Source: Spirochaetaceae bacterium (lineage in GTDB: Bacteria > Spirochaetota > Spirochaetia > SZUA-6 > Bin103). Taken from it: DNA of 50,553 nucleotides. The position numbers and the translations under genes are program-made. This document shows, piece by piece, positions 7,986 to 16,441 of the stretch (position 1 is the first letter of the stretch; every line of letters begins with the position of its first letter). Where the stretch lies: assembly GCA_028820215.1 (NCBI GenBank), contig JAPPKD010000250.1, positions 1 to 50,553 of the forward strand, given 5' to 3'. The notes under the pieces were generated by a model that saw nothing but the letters and a program-made list of their open reading frames with translations, was not told where the DNA came from and did not search any database.

Positions 7986-7991
7986 AGTATA
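7986..7991 (-). promoter_or_regulatory. Candidate -10 element TATACT
   Basis: TATACT on the minus strand, 7 nt before ATG 7978; the short gap implies a leaderless mRNA. Confidence 0.5.
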
Positions 7992-8055
7992 CGGCCATGG
8001 CCGTTTCCGGCGGCGGAAGCGGACTCCCCACCATGGCCGTGACGGTTTCGGGGCG

Positions 8056-8304
8056 CTAGCTGCTCTCCCCGCCTGCGTCTTCACCTTCCGGGTACAGGTC
8101 CTTCTTCACCTCTTCCCACTTCTTCTTGTTGCTGACGCCGACGAAGTAGACGATGACGCCAACGACTACGCCGATCACCCCCAAGAAGGTGACCCGTAGC
8201 GCGCCTACCACGCCCAGCACGAACAGCACCAGACCGACGGCGCCGATGATCACGCCGATCAGCCGCTGGTCGAGGTCCTGTAGTTTCTTGTCCTTGTCCG
8301 CCAT
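8056..8304 (-). CDS. Small two-helix membrane protein
   Basis: The 82-residue protein has a charged N-terminus (MADKDKKLQDLDQRL), two hydrophobic glycine/valine-rich segments at about residues 17-33 and 38-56, and an acidic tail. Its cytoplasmic-membrane location is therefore likely. The ATG at 8304 is preceded on the minus strand by GGAAGGAG at good spacing; an upstream in-frame extension to 8439 runs into the next gene and has no support. It lies 29 nt downstream of an SDR gene and may be its last operon member. No family name is recognised. Confidence 0.65.
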   Translation of the reverse strand: MADKDKKLQDLDQRLIGVIIGAVGLVLFVLGVVGALRVTFLGVIGVVVGVIVYFVGVSNKKKWEEVKKDLYPEGEDAGGESS

Positions 8305-8333
8305 GTTCTTAGCTCCTTCCCTATGGATTTTCC

Positions 8334-9125
8334 TCAAGAGGTCTCGTCGCGGTTCCGCTCCGGCATGAAGCCCGAGTTGAGGAAGCCGCCGTCGATCGGA
8401 ATCGCCGCCCCGTTGATGTAGGCCGAGCCGGCGCCGCACAGGAAGACCACCAGGTCGGCGATCTCTTCCGGCAGCACCTCGCGGGGAATCGGCATCCGGT
8501 TCCGGCGGGTTCGCTTCAACTCTGGGTCACGTGAATACACCATATCGGTCATCGGTGTCTTGGCCACGCCGGGGCAGACCGCGTTGACGTTGATCCGGTG
8601 CTCCGCCCACTCCACCGACAACACCTGCGCAAGGCTCACCAGCCCCGCCTTGGACGGGCTGTAGGCGCCGCGCTGCGGGATCGGCGCCCACGCCGCCACG
8701 GACGAGAGCAGCACGATGCGGCCCCCCTCCCCCTGTGCCACCAGGCGCCGTCCCACGGCCTGGCAGAAGACGAACGCGCCGGTCAGATGGATGTCGAGCG
8801 CACTGCGCCAGTCCTCCAGCCTCAGCTCCAGGGCCGGTCCCTTGATGTTGTTGCCGGCGCAGTACACGAGGCAGTCGACGCGTCCGAAGCGCTCGACGGT
8901 GGCTGCCATGCAGTCCGCCGCGGAGCCGGGATCGACGACGTCGACCTGCACCCCGATCGCGTTTTCCTCGCCGCACTCGGCGGCCGTCTCCGCCGCCCGG
9001 TCGGCGTCCAGGTCGGCGACCGTCACGCGTGCGCCGCGCTCCGCGAAATGCCGGCACACGGTACGGCCGATGCCGCCGGCGCCGCCGGTGACGACCGCCA
9101 CGCGGCCGTCCAGGCCGTCGCTCAC
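8334..9125 (-). CDS. Short-chain dehydrogenase/reductase (SDR)
   Basis: This 263-residue classical SDR has the cofactor motif TGGAGGIG (residues 13-20), the acidic D38 after strand 2 (VADLD) that favours NAD(H), CAGNN in place of NNAG, catalytic S141/S142, and Y155-S-P-S-K159. The C-terminal INGAAIPIDGG is the usual family ending. The start is GTG 9125, which overlaps the stop of the upstream SDR by 4 nt (GTGA), so the two dehydrogenases are coupled and probably act on one pathway. The substrate is unknown. Confidence 0.87.
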   Translation of the reverse strand: MSDGLDGRVAVVTGGAGGIGRTVCRHFAERGARVTVADLDADRAAETAAECGEENAIGVQVDVVDPGSAADCMAATVERFGRVDCLVYCAGNNIKGPALELRLEDWRSALDIHLTGAFVFCQAVGRRLVAQGEGGRIVLLSSVAAWAPIPQRGAYSPSKAGLVSLAQVLSVEWAEHRINVNAVCPGVAKTPMTDMVYSRDPELKRTRRNRMPIPREVLPEEIADLVVFLCGAGSAYINGAAIPIDGGFLNSGFMPERNRDETS

Positions 9126-9991
9126 GCGTCGCCCGCAGTCGCTGCGTCCGCAGCCGCTGCGCCCGCAGTCGCTGCGCCCGGATCGCGCGGCTGCGCCCAG
9201 GCGCCCAGCGCGTTGTAGCCGCCGTCGACGCAGACGTACTCGCCGGTCATGAACGACGCGCCCGAGCCGGCCAGGAACACCACGACCGATGCGATCTCCT
9301 CGGGCTGCCCGGTGCGCCCCAGCGGATGGCCCAGTCCCACGTCGTGCACGGACTGCTCCAGGTCACCGCCCTCCATGGCCACCGCGGCGCGCAGCAGCGG
9401 CGTGTCGATGCTGCCCGGGCAGACAGCCAGCACGCGGATGTTCTCGCGCGCGTAGTCGATCGCCATCTGGCGGGTCAGCGACAGGGCCGCGCCCTTGCTG
9501 GCGGCATACGCCGGGACCAGCGGCGCCGACTGCAGACCCTGCACGCTGGCGATGTTGATGATCGCCCCGCCGCCGCGGCTGCGCATGTGCGGGATGGCGT
9601 ACTTGGCGGTCAGGAAGTAGCTCTTCACGTTGACCGCCATGATCTGGTCCCACATCTCCTCGGTCGTGTCCTCCGCGGTCTGGTAGGACGCGGGTGGCTG
9701 GATGCCCACGTTGTTGCACAGCACGTCGACGGTGCCGAAGGCGGCGACCGCCTGCGCCACCGCGGCCCGGCAGCCGGCGTGGGTGGCCAGGTCGGCCTGA
9801 AGGAACACCGCGGTGCCGCCGGCCGCGGTGATCCGGTCGACCCGTGCCGCGCCCGCGCCGGCATCGCGGTCGACCACCAGCACCCTGGCGCCGGCCGCGG
9901 CCGCCGCGTCGGAGATGGCGCCGCCGATGCCGAGCGCGCCGCCGGTGACCACGAACGACTTGCCTTCGAGCGTCAGAGAAGCGTCCTGCAT
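9122..9991 (-). CDS. Short-chain dehydrogenase/reductase (SDR)
   Basis: The 289-residue SDR has TGGALGIG (residues 16-23), D41 for NAD preference, CNNVG in the NNAG position, catalytic S149, and Y162-A-A-S-K166, with the conserved CPGSIDTP loop and a VCVDGGY ending. ATG 9991 is chosen because the preceding in-frame codons are Arg/Pro/Ser-rich and not SDR-like. After the normal end there is an extra Ala-rich tail (about residues 270-289) encoded by a 15-nt tandem repeat. It is the first gene of the coupled SDR pair. Confidence 0.87.
   Translation of the reverse strand: MQDASLTLEGKSFVVTGGALGIGGAISDAAAAAGARVLVVDRDAGAGAARVDRITAAGGTAVFLQADLATHAGCRAAVAQAVAAFGTVDVLCNNVGIQPPASYQTAEDTTEEMWDQIMAVNVKSYFLTAKYAIPHMRSRGGGAIINIASVQGLQSAPLVPAYAASKGAALSLTRQMAIDYARENIRVLAVCPGSIDTPLLRAAVAMEGGDLEQSVHDVGLGHPLGRTGQPEEIASVVVFLAGSGASFMTGEYVCVDGGYNALGAWAQPRDPGAATAGAAAADAATAGDA
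9134..9178. repeat. Three tandem 15-nt repeats inside the SDR 3' end
   Basis: The plus-strand units are CGCAGTCGCTGCGTC, CGCAGCCGCTGCGCC and CGCAGTCGCTGCGCC. They encode the alanine-rich C-terminal tail of the 289-residue SDR and probably arose by slippage. Confidence 0.8.
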
Positions 9992-10002
9992 GACAAGCCG
10001 CC

Positions 10003-10008
10003 ATCGTA
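10003..10008 (-). promoter_or_regulatory. Candidate -10 element (TACGAT) for the SDR pair
   Basis: TACGAT on the minus strand, 11 nt before ATG 9991, the longest gap among the sites of this type. Confidence 0.3.
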
Positions 10009-10062
10009 TCACCGCCACCGGCAATGAGTCAGCGCAGGCAGGCGACGGTGACCGGGGCGTGG

Positions 10063-10068
10063 TAGATT
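10063..10068 (+). promoter_or_regulatory. Candidate -10 element TAGATT for the DUF58 gene
   Basis: TAGATT lies 8 nt before ATG 10077, divergent from the SDR promoter in an 85-nt intergenic space. Confidence 0.45.
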
Positions 10069-10076
10069 CACACGCG

Positions 10077-11354
10077 ATGACCCGGTCCTTCACGGTCGGT
10101 CAACGGACGCGGGCGCTCGGCTTCTACGCCGCCACCCTGGTCATCGCCTACCTTGCGGCCGCCTACCTGGGCGGGTTCTTCGTCGCGCTGGCGATCATGC
10201 TGCTGCTGGTGCCGCTCTTCTCCTTCGTGGCCCTCCACGTGGCCGCCTCGTCCCTTGCGTTTGGGCAGCAGTTCTCCAGCGCGCACCCGGTCAAGGGCGA
10301 GGAGATGGTCTATTCGTTCAGGCTCGAGAACCGCTCGGTGATCCCGATCTCGCAGCTCCACGTGGAGTTCAAGGTGGTTCGCCCGCTGGGGGAGACCGTG
10401 CTCCCGGAACTGTCGATGTACCTGGGCGGCAGCGCCGTGATCGATCGCGACTACCCGATCCAGCTCCCCTACCGCGGCGTCTACACGATCGGCATGCGGC
10501 GCGTCACCCTGCGCGACCCGCTGCGCCTGTTCACGGCGCGGCCCGCCGTGAGCTTCCGGGAGTTCCGGGTCTATCCGCGGGTGCTGAAGATCGCCCGCCT
10601 GGCCGCCGGAGACGAATCGCATCCGCACGCGGGCCGGCGCGAATCGATGGTAGGCGAGCCCGACTACGCCATGTTCACCCAGCTCCGCGAGGCGCGCCAC
10701 GGGGAGCCCGCCCGCCACATCGCCTGGCGGAAGTTCGCGGCCATCGGCAAGCCGTTCGTCCGCCAGTACCAGGCCAGCTCGGAGCCGGCGGTGACGATCT
10801 ACGTCGACCTGCGCATGCCGGCCGAAGACGCCGGCGACGCGCCGGTCCTGGCGGTCGAGGACGTGACGATCGAGGCGCTGCTGGCGGTCGTCCGCCACTT
10901 CCTGTCGATGGGGGTGCCCACCGCGGTCCGCGCGGCCGTCCGGCACGGTGTGTACGCGTTCGCCGGACAACACCTGGACGAGTTCGACCGGCTGTACGAG
11001 GAGAACTTCCAGCTCGCGTTCGGCGACAGCGTGTCGCCGGCACGGCTGTTCTGGGCCGACTGGGAGGCGCGCGCCGACGACGCGGAGGCGGTCATGTTCC
11101 TGACCCATCACCTGGATCCGGAGCTGTTCACGATCATCGAGGCGTCGGTGAGCTCCAAGCAGGTGACCGGCGTGATCTTCAACGGCACCGGCCGCAGCCC
11201 GCGCGCGCTGCACGACGCCGAGCAGTACTTCAACACGGTGCGCAACCGCGGCGGGCGGGTGATGCTGTTGCGAGGCACGGACACGATCGAGGAGGATTTG
11301 GCCGGTGGAGATCTCCGCACGGCTGCGCCGGTGGCTTTCGGCCGTTCGGCCTGA
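10077..11354 (+). CDS. DUF58-domain membrane protein
   Basis: The 425-residue protein has two adjacent N-terminal transmembrane segments (about residues 13-55) and an extracytoplasmic-type beta region. The DUF58 core is ARHGEPARHIAWRKFAA followed by GKPFVRQYQ, and a vWA-like fold follows. DUF58 proteins are usually encoded with a MoxR-type AAA ATPase and a membrane transglutaminase and are thought to act in envelope or protein maturation. Here the transglutaminase is present (50-nt overlap) but no MoxR gene is adjacent. ATG 10077 has TAGATT 8 nt upstream. The role is known only at family level. Confidence 0.85.
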   Translation: MTRSFTVGQRTRALGFYAATLVIAYLAAAYLGGFFVALAIMLLLVPLFSFVALHVAASSLAFGQQFSSAHPVKGEEMVYSFRLENRSVIPISQLHVEFKVVRPLGETVLPELSMYLGGSAVIDRDYPIQLPYRGVYTIGMRRVTLRDPLRLFTARPAVSFREFRVYPRVLKIARLAAGDESHPHAGRRESMVGEPDYAMFTQLREARHGEPARHIAWRKFAAIGKPFVRQYQASSEPAVTIYVDLRMPAEDAGDAPVLAVEDVTIEALLAVVRHFLSMGVPTAVRAAVRHGVYAFAGQHLDEFDRLYEENFQLAFGDSVSPARLFWADWEARADDAEAVMFLTHHLDPELFTIIEASVSSKQVTGVIFNGTGRSPRALHDAEQYFNTVRNRGGRVMLLRGTDTIEEDLAGGDLRTAAPVAFGRSA

Positions 11355-13509
11355 ACCCGAGCACCTGCGGGCCGCGGCGGCGGCGGCGACCGCGCTGGCG
11401 CTGCCGCTGGCCGTCTGGTGGCTGCTGCGCGCCAACCTGTCCGTCGTGCTGCTGCTCGGCCGCCCCTGCGCGGTGGGGGCCCTGCTGAGGGCGGCGGCGT
11501 TGGGGCGGGCGGCGGCCGCCACGCCGCTCCGCAGTCCCGCAGCCGCCGCCTCGGCGCTGTTCGGCGTGTCGATCCTGGTCGGCATCCTCATCACGCCGTT
11601 CTCCTCCTACCGGCTCTGGTTCGCGGAGGTGCACGCCGGCGAACAGCAGGGAGCGGTGTCCAACCTGTTCGCGCTGATCGCCGCCTGGGCGTTCTCGTCC
11701 GCGTCCGGGGTGGTGCTGTCGAGCGGCTTCGGCCTGGCGGCGGCCGTCCTGGCGGTGCTGGGCGTGGGCCTGGCGGCGCTGATCGTGCAGTCGACGCTCC
11801 TCAACCTGCTCACCCTGGCGGCGGTCGTGCTGGCCCTGGTCGTGCTGGGCAGCCGCGGCGTGGAGCGCACCGGCGGCTCCGTGCTGTTCGCCGCCGTCAT
11901 CGTGCTGCTGGCCGCCGGGGTGGGCCTGCTGTTCCCGCGCGCGGCCGGCGGCAATTACTTCGTCGACCTGGTGCTGCACCCGCGCATGCGCGGGGCGATC
12001 TCCGCCACCTTCCCGCGCTTCCCGCTGCTGTACTCCATCCCCGGGTTCGGCACCCAGCACGAGGAGCGCCGCCTGGGCGGCACGCCGGTGCTGTCGCCGC
12101 TGCCGCTGCTGCGCGTCTACTCGCCCGAGGGGCGCACGATCTACCTGCGCACGGAGGTGTTCGACCACTACGACGGCACCACATGGGCGTTCACGCGGGA
12201 GGAGCCGGCGGACGCCGGCGACACGGCGCGCTTCATCAACTTTCCGCCGCCCCGCGAAGGCAGCGACTCGGACGTGCAGGTCGAGCTGCTCGCCGACGCG
12301 TACGACCGGTTGCCGCACACCGTCGATACGGTCGACTTCGGCGTCACCCCGTACGCGCCACGGCTCGCCGTCGCGGACTACGCCCGCGGTTTCTTCCCGG
12401 AGGAGCCGATCCTGCGCGGCCTGTCGATCACGCTCCGGCGCGATCCGCTCACCCGCTTTCTCGCTCCGCCGACCGACAACCGCTACCTGCAGGTACCGGC
12501 CAGCCTGCCCGCGGAGGTCCGGGCACTGGCGCACGAGGTGACCGAGGGAGCCGACAGCACCACCGAGCGGCTCCGCAGCATCGAGCGCTTCCTCAAGTCG
12601 AACGCCGTGTACTCGCTGACACCCCCGACACCGTCCCGTGGCGAGGACTTCATCGGCCACTTTCTGACGGGCGAACGGGAGGGCTATTGCGTCCACTTCG
12701 CCTCCGCCTTCACCATTTTCGCCCGCCTCCACGGCATCCATGCCCGCTACGTGTCCGGCTACCTCGTCCACTTCCCGGTGACGTCGCTCGACGCCATCGT
12801 GACCGGTCTCGACGAGCTGGAGGACCCGGATCTGGACGCCGCGGAGCTGGTCACTACGGAAGCGGTGGTCACCGGCCTGGCGGCGCACACCTGGGCGGAG
12901 GTGTGGATGGGCGAACACGGCTGGACCACCTGGGAGGCGACCCCGGCGGTCAATCCCGGCTTCGTGCCGAACCTGGGCCAGGCGGAGGCCGAAGAGGTGC
13001 CGACGGTTGCCGAGGATATACGGCTCGATTCGGCCACCGCGCGGCAACTTTCCTCCATGCTCGGCCAGGAGTTTCGGGCCGAGCGCCGTGCGCTGAACAC
13101 GCAGCCGGTGCTGGCCGCCGCCGCGGCGCTGATGCTCGCCGTCGTCGTCTGGGTGGCCGTCCGCCTGGTCCGGTCGGCCCGCGCCTCGCTGCGCGCCAGC
13201 CCGATCGGCCGCGTCGCGCAACGCTACGTCAGGCTCGGCGCCCGCGCCGGCATCCCGCTTCCGGACGCGACCGGCTGGCTGTCGTGGGAACGGTCCTTCG
13301 GCGCACGCCTTCCGGAAGCCGCCGGCGCCCTGCGGGAGTTTGTCGGTCTGTTCGTGCGGGTCGCCTACGCCGGCTACCAACCCACCACGACCGAGGTCGC
13401 AGGCGCCGCGCGCGCCGCCGCCACGGTCAGGCGATTCCGGCGCCGCAGCCGGCTGCGGTCGCTGCTTCCCGGCCGGCGCCCAGAACACGGTACACTGGAG
13501 GCGTCATGA
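11305..13509 (+). CDS. Membrane-anchored transglutaminase-like protein (TgpA/DUF3488 type)
   Basis: The 734-residue protein has several N-terminal membrane helices (to about residue 215), a papain-like transglutaminase domain, one more helix near residue 600, and a DUF4129-like cytoplasmic tail (about 620-734). The nucleophile is C462 in EGYCVHFAS and the histidine is H528 in AAHTWAEVW. The third triad position, normally Asp in W..(F/W)DATP, is E544 in WTTWEATP. The start is GTG 11305, inside the DUF58 gene in another frame, preceded by GAGG. It is probably co-translated with DUF58. Such proteins cleave or crosslink peptides outside the cytoplasm. The Asp-to-Glu change may alter or weaken activity. 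Confidence 0.85.
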   Translation: MEISARLRRWLSAVRPEPEHLRAAAAAATALALPLAVWWLLRANLSVVLLLGRPCAVGALLRAAALGRAAAATPLRSPAAAASALFGVSILVGILITPFSSYRLWFAEVHAGEQQGAVSNLFALIAAWAFSSASGVVLSSGFGLAAAVLAVLGVGLAALIVQSTLLNLLTLAAVVLALVVLGSRGVERTGGSVLFAAVIVLLAAGVGLLFPRAAGGNYFVDLVLHPRMRGAISATFPRFPLLYSIPGFGTQHEERRLGGTPVLSPLPLLRVYSPEGRTIYLRTEVFDHYDGTTWAFTREEPADAGDTARFINFPPPREGSDSDVQVELLADAYDRLPHTVDTVDFGVTPYAPRLAVADYARGFFPEEPILRGLSITLRRDPLTRFLAPPTDNRYLQVPASLPAEVRALAHEVTEGADSTTERLRSIERFLKSNAVYSLTPPTPSRGEDFIGHFLTGEREGYCVHFASAFTIFARLHGIHARYVSGYLVHFPVTSLDAIVTGLDELEDPDLDAAELVTTEAVVTGLAAHTWAEVWMGEHGWTTWEATPAVNPGFVPNLGQAEAEEVPTVAEDIRLDSATARQLSSMLGQEFRAERRALNTQPVLAAAAALMLAVVVWVAVRLVRSARASLRASPIGRVAQRYVRLGARAGIPLPDATGWLSWERSFGARLPEAAGALREFVGLFVRVAYAGYQPTTTEVAGAARAAATVRRFRRRSRLRSLLPGRRPEHGTLEAS
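13491..13496 (+). promoter_or_regulatory. Candidate -10 element TACACT inside the upstream gene
   Basis: TACACT lies 9 nt before ATG 13506, but GGAGG (13497-13501) occupies the gap, so this site may be fortuitous. Confidence 0.25.
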
Positions 13510-14519
13510 ACACGGTGCGCTGGGGAGTCCTGGGAACCGCGCAGATCGCCGCCAACGTCTTCATCCCGGCGCTGCGCACGGTGCGCGGCGCCGAGCTCTC
13601 CGCCGTCGCCAGCCGCGACCTCCGGCGAGCGGAGGCGTTCGCCGCCGACGTCCTCGGCGCTGACCAAGGGGCCGGGCGTGCGTTCGGCTCGTACCGGGAG
13701 TTGCTGGACTCGGGCGGCGTCGACGCGGTGTACGTGCCGCTTCCCAACTCCGAGCACGAGCGTTGGACGCTGGCGGCGGCCGAGCGCGGCATTCCCGTGT
13801 TCTGCGAGAAGCCGCTCACCGATGCCAGCGACAGCGCCGCGCGCCTGGCCGCGCGCTGCCGGGAGCTGGGCGTCCCGCTGATGGAGGCGTTCGTCTTCCG
13901 CTACCACCCGCAGACGCGGGTGGTCGGCGACCTGATCGCGGACGGCCGCATCGGCACGGTCAGCCAGGTCACCGGCCACATGAGCTTCTTCTTCGACCGG
14001 GTCGAGCGCGCAGCCGACATCCGCATGGACCCCGCGCTGGGCGGCGGCGGGATGCTGGACGTGGTGTGCTACCCGATCGCCTACATCCGCCACCTGCTGG
14101 CCGCCGAGCCCCTCACCGTGCAGGCGGCCGTCCGCTACGACGACGAATTCGGCGTCGACGGCGCCGCCAGCCTGCTTCTGGAGCTCCCGGACGGCGTGCA
14201 GGCGGTCGCGATGGGAGGGTTCGACGACCACCGGCACCGCGGCGTCACCATCACCGGCAGCGCCGGTACCATCCACGTGCCGGAGCCCTACCACCCGCCG
14301 GAGGAGAGCATGATTCATCTCACCTGCGGCGACCGCCGCGAGGTGATCACCCTGGACAACGGCCGCCCGGCGTTCGCGCCCGCCATCGCCCACTTCCAGG
14401 ACCGCCTGGCGGCCCCGGGCGACGAACCGCTCACCGCCGACTTCGCCGCCGGCACCCTGCGCGTGATCGAGGCCGCCCACGAGTCCGCGCGCAGCGGGAC
14501 GCGCATCGACCTGGACTGA
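13506..14519 (+). CDS. Gfo/Idh/MocA-family oxidoreductase
   Basis: The 337-residue protein begins RWGVLGTAQIA (Rossmann GxxGxAxI), has the EKP motif CEKPL (E101-K102-P103) and continues with MEAFVFRYHPQ, typical of the dehydrogenase subgroup related to dimeric dihydrodiol dehydrogenase and glucose-fructose oxidoreductase. GGGGMLDVVCYPI is the conserved substrate-domain segment. It overlaps the transglutaminase stop by 4 nt (ATGA), although the functions look unrelated. The substrate, probably a sugar or diol, is unknown. Confidence 0.87.
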   Translation: MNTVRWGVLGTAQIAANVFIPALRTVRGAELSAVASRDLRRAEAFAADVLGADQGAGRAFGSYRELLDSGGVDAVYVPLPNSEHERWTLAAAERGIPVFCEKPLTDASDSAARLAARCRELGVPLMEAFVFRYHPQTRVVGDLIADGRIGTVSQVTGHMSFFFDRVERAADIRMDPALGGGGMLDVVCYPIAYIRHLLAAEPLTVQAAVRYDDEFGVDGAASLLLELPDGVQAVAMGGFDDHRHRGVTITGSAGTIHVPEPYHPPEESMIHLTCGDRREVITLDNGRPAFAPAIAHFQDRLAAPGDEPLTADFAAGTLRVIEAAHESARSGTRIDLD

Positions 14520-14529
14520 CGGCGGCGTC

Positions 14530-15510
14530 CTACCGCAGCAACGCCGAGCCGGTCCCGCCACGGCGGACGGCCCGCGACATGACGATCACCACGCCCGCGC
14601 CGGCTGCGGCCGCAACCGCCAGGGGAACCAGCTCGGCACCGAGGGTCCCCACCTCTCGGAGCGGCACCACCTGCCCGTCCCGGTAGAAGGGCGCGAGCGC
14701 CCGAACCGATCCCAGCATCAGCCCGGTGAGGGCTGCCAGGGTGAGCGACCGGTGGCGCGTGAGCAGCCAGGAGATGATCCGCGTGACCGTGGCCAGCCCC
14801 AGCAGGACGCCGATCCCGAACACCGCCAGCGGCAGGACGGAATCGCCGATTTCGCCGGCGGTGAGGCCGCGCACGCGTTCGATCACGTAGCCGTAGGATC
14901 CGAGCGCGAGCAGCACGAACGAGCCGCTCACCCCCGGCAGCACCAGCACGGCCACCGCCAGCGCCCCGCAGACCAGCAGGAACGGGAGCGTGGGCGTGCC
15001 GGCCTCCGCCGCGCGCAAGCCGGTGGCCAGGAAGCTCGCGGCCGCCGCGCACAGGATCACGGCCACCTCGGCCGGGCCGCGCCGCTCCATCAGCCGCCAC
15101 GGCGTGGCCACCGATGCCAGCACCAGGCCACAGAAGAACGCGTAGGTCGGCCCCGGCGCGTTGGTCAGCAACTCCGTGACCAGGTGGCTGCCGGTGAGTA
15201 CCGCCACCGCCATACCGATCAGCAGCAGTGCCAGGAACGGGAAGGGCGGCGTGGCCCCACGGCCGGCGACACGGGCGCCGCCCGGCAGCAGCCGGCGCAG
15301 CCCCCGTCCGATCCACGCGAACGTGTTGTCGACCGCGTTGATGAGCTCTCCGTAGATGCCCAGGACCAGCGCTATGGTGCCTCCGCTTACGCCGGGCACG
15401 AGCTCGACGACTCCCATCGCCACTCCACGGACCAGCGTGAGGGACGCCCACGCGACGCCGCGCGGCCGGGGGATTCCTTCGCCTGCCGTCCCCGCGTCGC
15501 CGCTTCCCAT
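14530..15510 (-). CDS. DUF368 membrane protein, candidate polyprenyl-phosphate transporter
   Basis: The 326-residue protein has about eight hydrophobic segments and the DUF368 hallmark near the N-terminus, GVVELVPGVSGGTIALVLGI, repeated in modified form near residue 195 as VLVLPGVSGSFVLLALG. DUF368 proteins have been shown in other bacteria to recycle undecaprenyl phosphate across the inner membrane (PopT). That would support the wall or surface-glycan synthesis suggested by the GT9 gene diverging from it. TAGACT is 9 nt upstream of the ATG. Confidence 0.85.
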   Translation of the reverse strand: MGSGDAGTAGEGIPRPRGVAWASLTLVRGVAMGVVELVPGVSGGTIALVLGIYGELINAVDNTFAWIGRGLRRLLPGGARVAGRGATPPFPFLALLLIGMAVAVLTGSHLVTELLTNAPGPTYAFFCGLVLASVATPWRLMERRGPAEVAVILCAAAASFLATGLRAAEAGTPTLPFLLVCGALAVAVLVLPGVSGSFVLLALGSYGYVIERVRGLTAGEIGDSVLPLAVFGIGVLLGLATVTRIISWLLTRHRSLTLAALTGLMLGSVRALAPFYRDGQVVPLREVGTLGAELVPLAVAAAAGAGVVIVMSRAVRRGGTGSALLR

Positions 15511-15519
15511 GGCGTGCGT

Positions 15520-15525
15520 AGTCTA
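15520..15525 (-). promoter_or_regulatory. Candidate -10 element TAGACT for the DUF368 gene
   Basis: TAGACT on the minus strand, 9 nt before ATG 15510. It overlaps the opposing candidate element at 15524-15529, so the two promoters would be back to back. Confidence 0.5.
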
Positions 15526-15529
15526 TCGT
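15524..15529 (+). promoter_or_regulatory. Candidate -10 element TATCGT for the GT9 gene
   Basis: TATCGT lies 9 nt before GTG 15539, which supports that start over ATG 15509. Confidence 0.45.
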
Positions 15530-15538
15530 CTTGCAGGC

Positions 15539-16441
15539 GTGAGAACGGCGCTTGTCTACCACACCGGCGCGCTGGGCGATCTGATCGTCGCCGTGCCGGC
15601 GATCGAGCACTGGGTCCGAGACCGCGGCGCCGGGCGGCCGGTGCTGCTCGGCCGCGGGCGTCCCGGCGAGTTGTTGCAGGCGGCAGGCATCGTCGGCGAT
15701 CGCTGGGACGCCGGCGCAGCCTGGTTCGCCAGCGCGTATCGAGGCGCGCCGCCTGCCCTTCCGGCGCCGATCGACGCGGCGCTGGCGTTCACGGCGCCGG
15801 GCGGTCCCATCGAGCAGGCGCTGGCCGCGGCGGTATCCGGCCCGGTCAGCGTGGTGCCCCCACTGCCGGCGCGCCGGGAGCCGATCGTCGGGCATCACCT
15901 GCGGGCGGTTGGCGCCGCACCTGCCGACGATCGCGCGCCAGCGCTTCAGCTTCCTGCCGAGCGGAGCCGCCGCCGCGTCGGCATCGCGCCCGGATCGGGC
16001 AGCGCTCGCAAGAACTGGCCGCTGGACCGCTTCGCCGCCGTCGCGGATGCTCTCCGCCCGGACGCGGAGGTGATGTGGCTGCTCGGCCCGGCCGAGGAGA
16101 AGCTGCGCCCGCCGGCCGCCGACGGCGACCTGGTCGTGCGCGGCCGGCCGATCACGCGCACGGCGCAGGCGATTTCCTCCTGCGCGCTGTTGCTGGGCAA
16201 CGATTCCGGGCTGTCTCACGTCGCCGCCGCGCTGTCGGTGCCGGTCGTGGCGCTGTTCGCGGTCAGCGACGCCGTGGTGTGGGCGCCGGCCCCGTCCGGC
16301 AGCCCCGTGCTGGTGGTCACGCCGTCGAAGATCGCCCCGGGCGATCGCTGCGCAGCCCTGCCGGCGCCGCCGGCCGGCGCATCGATGGACGACATCGGCG
16401 TCGATCCGGTGATCAGCGCGTGCCGGCGCCTCCTCCGGTGA
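15539..16441 (+). CDS. Glycosyltransferase family 9 (heptosyltransferase-like)
   Basis: The 300-residue protein starts MRTALVYHTGALGDLIVAVP, the GT9 N-terminal strand with a TGALGD loop, and has the C-terminal nucleotide-sugar block IAPGSGSARKNWP followed by LLLGNDSGLSHVAAALSVP. Family members move heptose or a related sugar from ADP-sugar to lipid A-core or other acceptors. I choose GTG 15539 because it gives the canonical first strand and follows a TATCGT box; ATG 15509 would add ten atypical residues. Its 3' end overlaps the opposing HldE-C-like gene by 29 nt. The acceptor and the exact sugar are unknown. Confidence 0.83.
   Translation: MRTALVYHTGALGDLIVAVPAIEHWVRDRGAGRPVLLGRGRPGELLQAAGIVGDRWDAGAAWFASAYRGAPPALPAPIDAALAFTAPGGPIEQALAAAVSGPVSVVPPLPARREPIVGHHLRAVGAAPADDRAPALQLPAERSRRRVGIAPGSGSARKNWPLDRFAAVADALRPDAEVMWLLGPAEEKLRPPAADGDLVVRGRPITRTAQAISSCALLLGNDSGLSHVAAALSVPVVALFAVSDAVVWAPAPSGSPVLVVTPSKIAPGDRCAALPAPPAGASMDDIGVDPVISACRRLLR

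Noticed and set aside
11418..13505. In-frame extension of more than 650 codons upstream of the Gfo/Idh start at 13506
   Set aside because: Pure Arg/Ala/Gly-rich shadow of the transglutaminase gene; the Rossmann signature begins right after ATG 13506.
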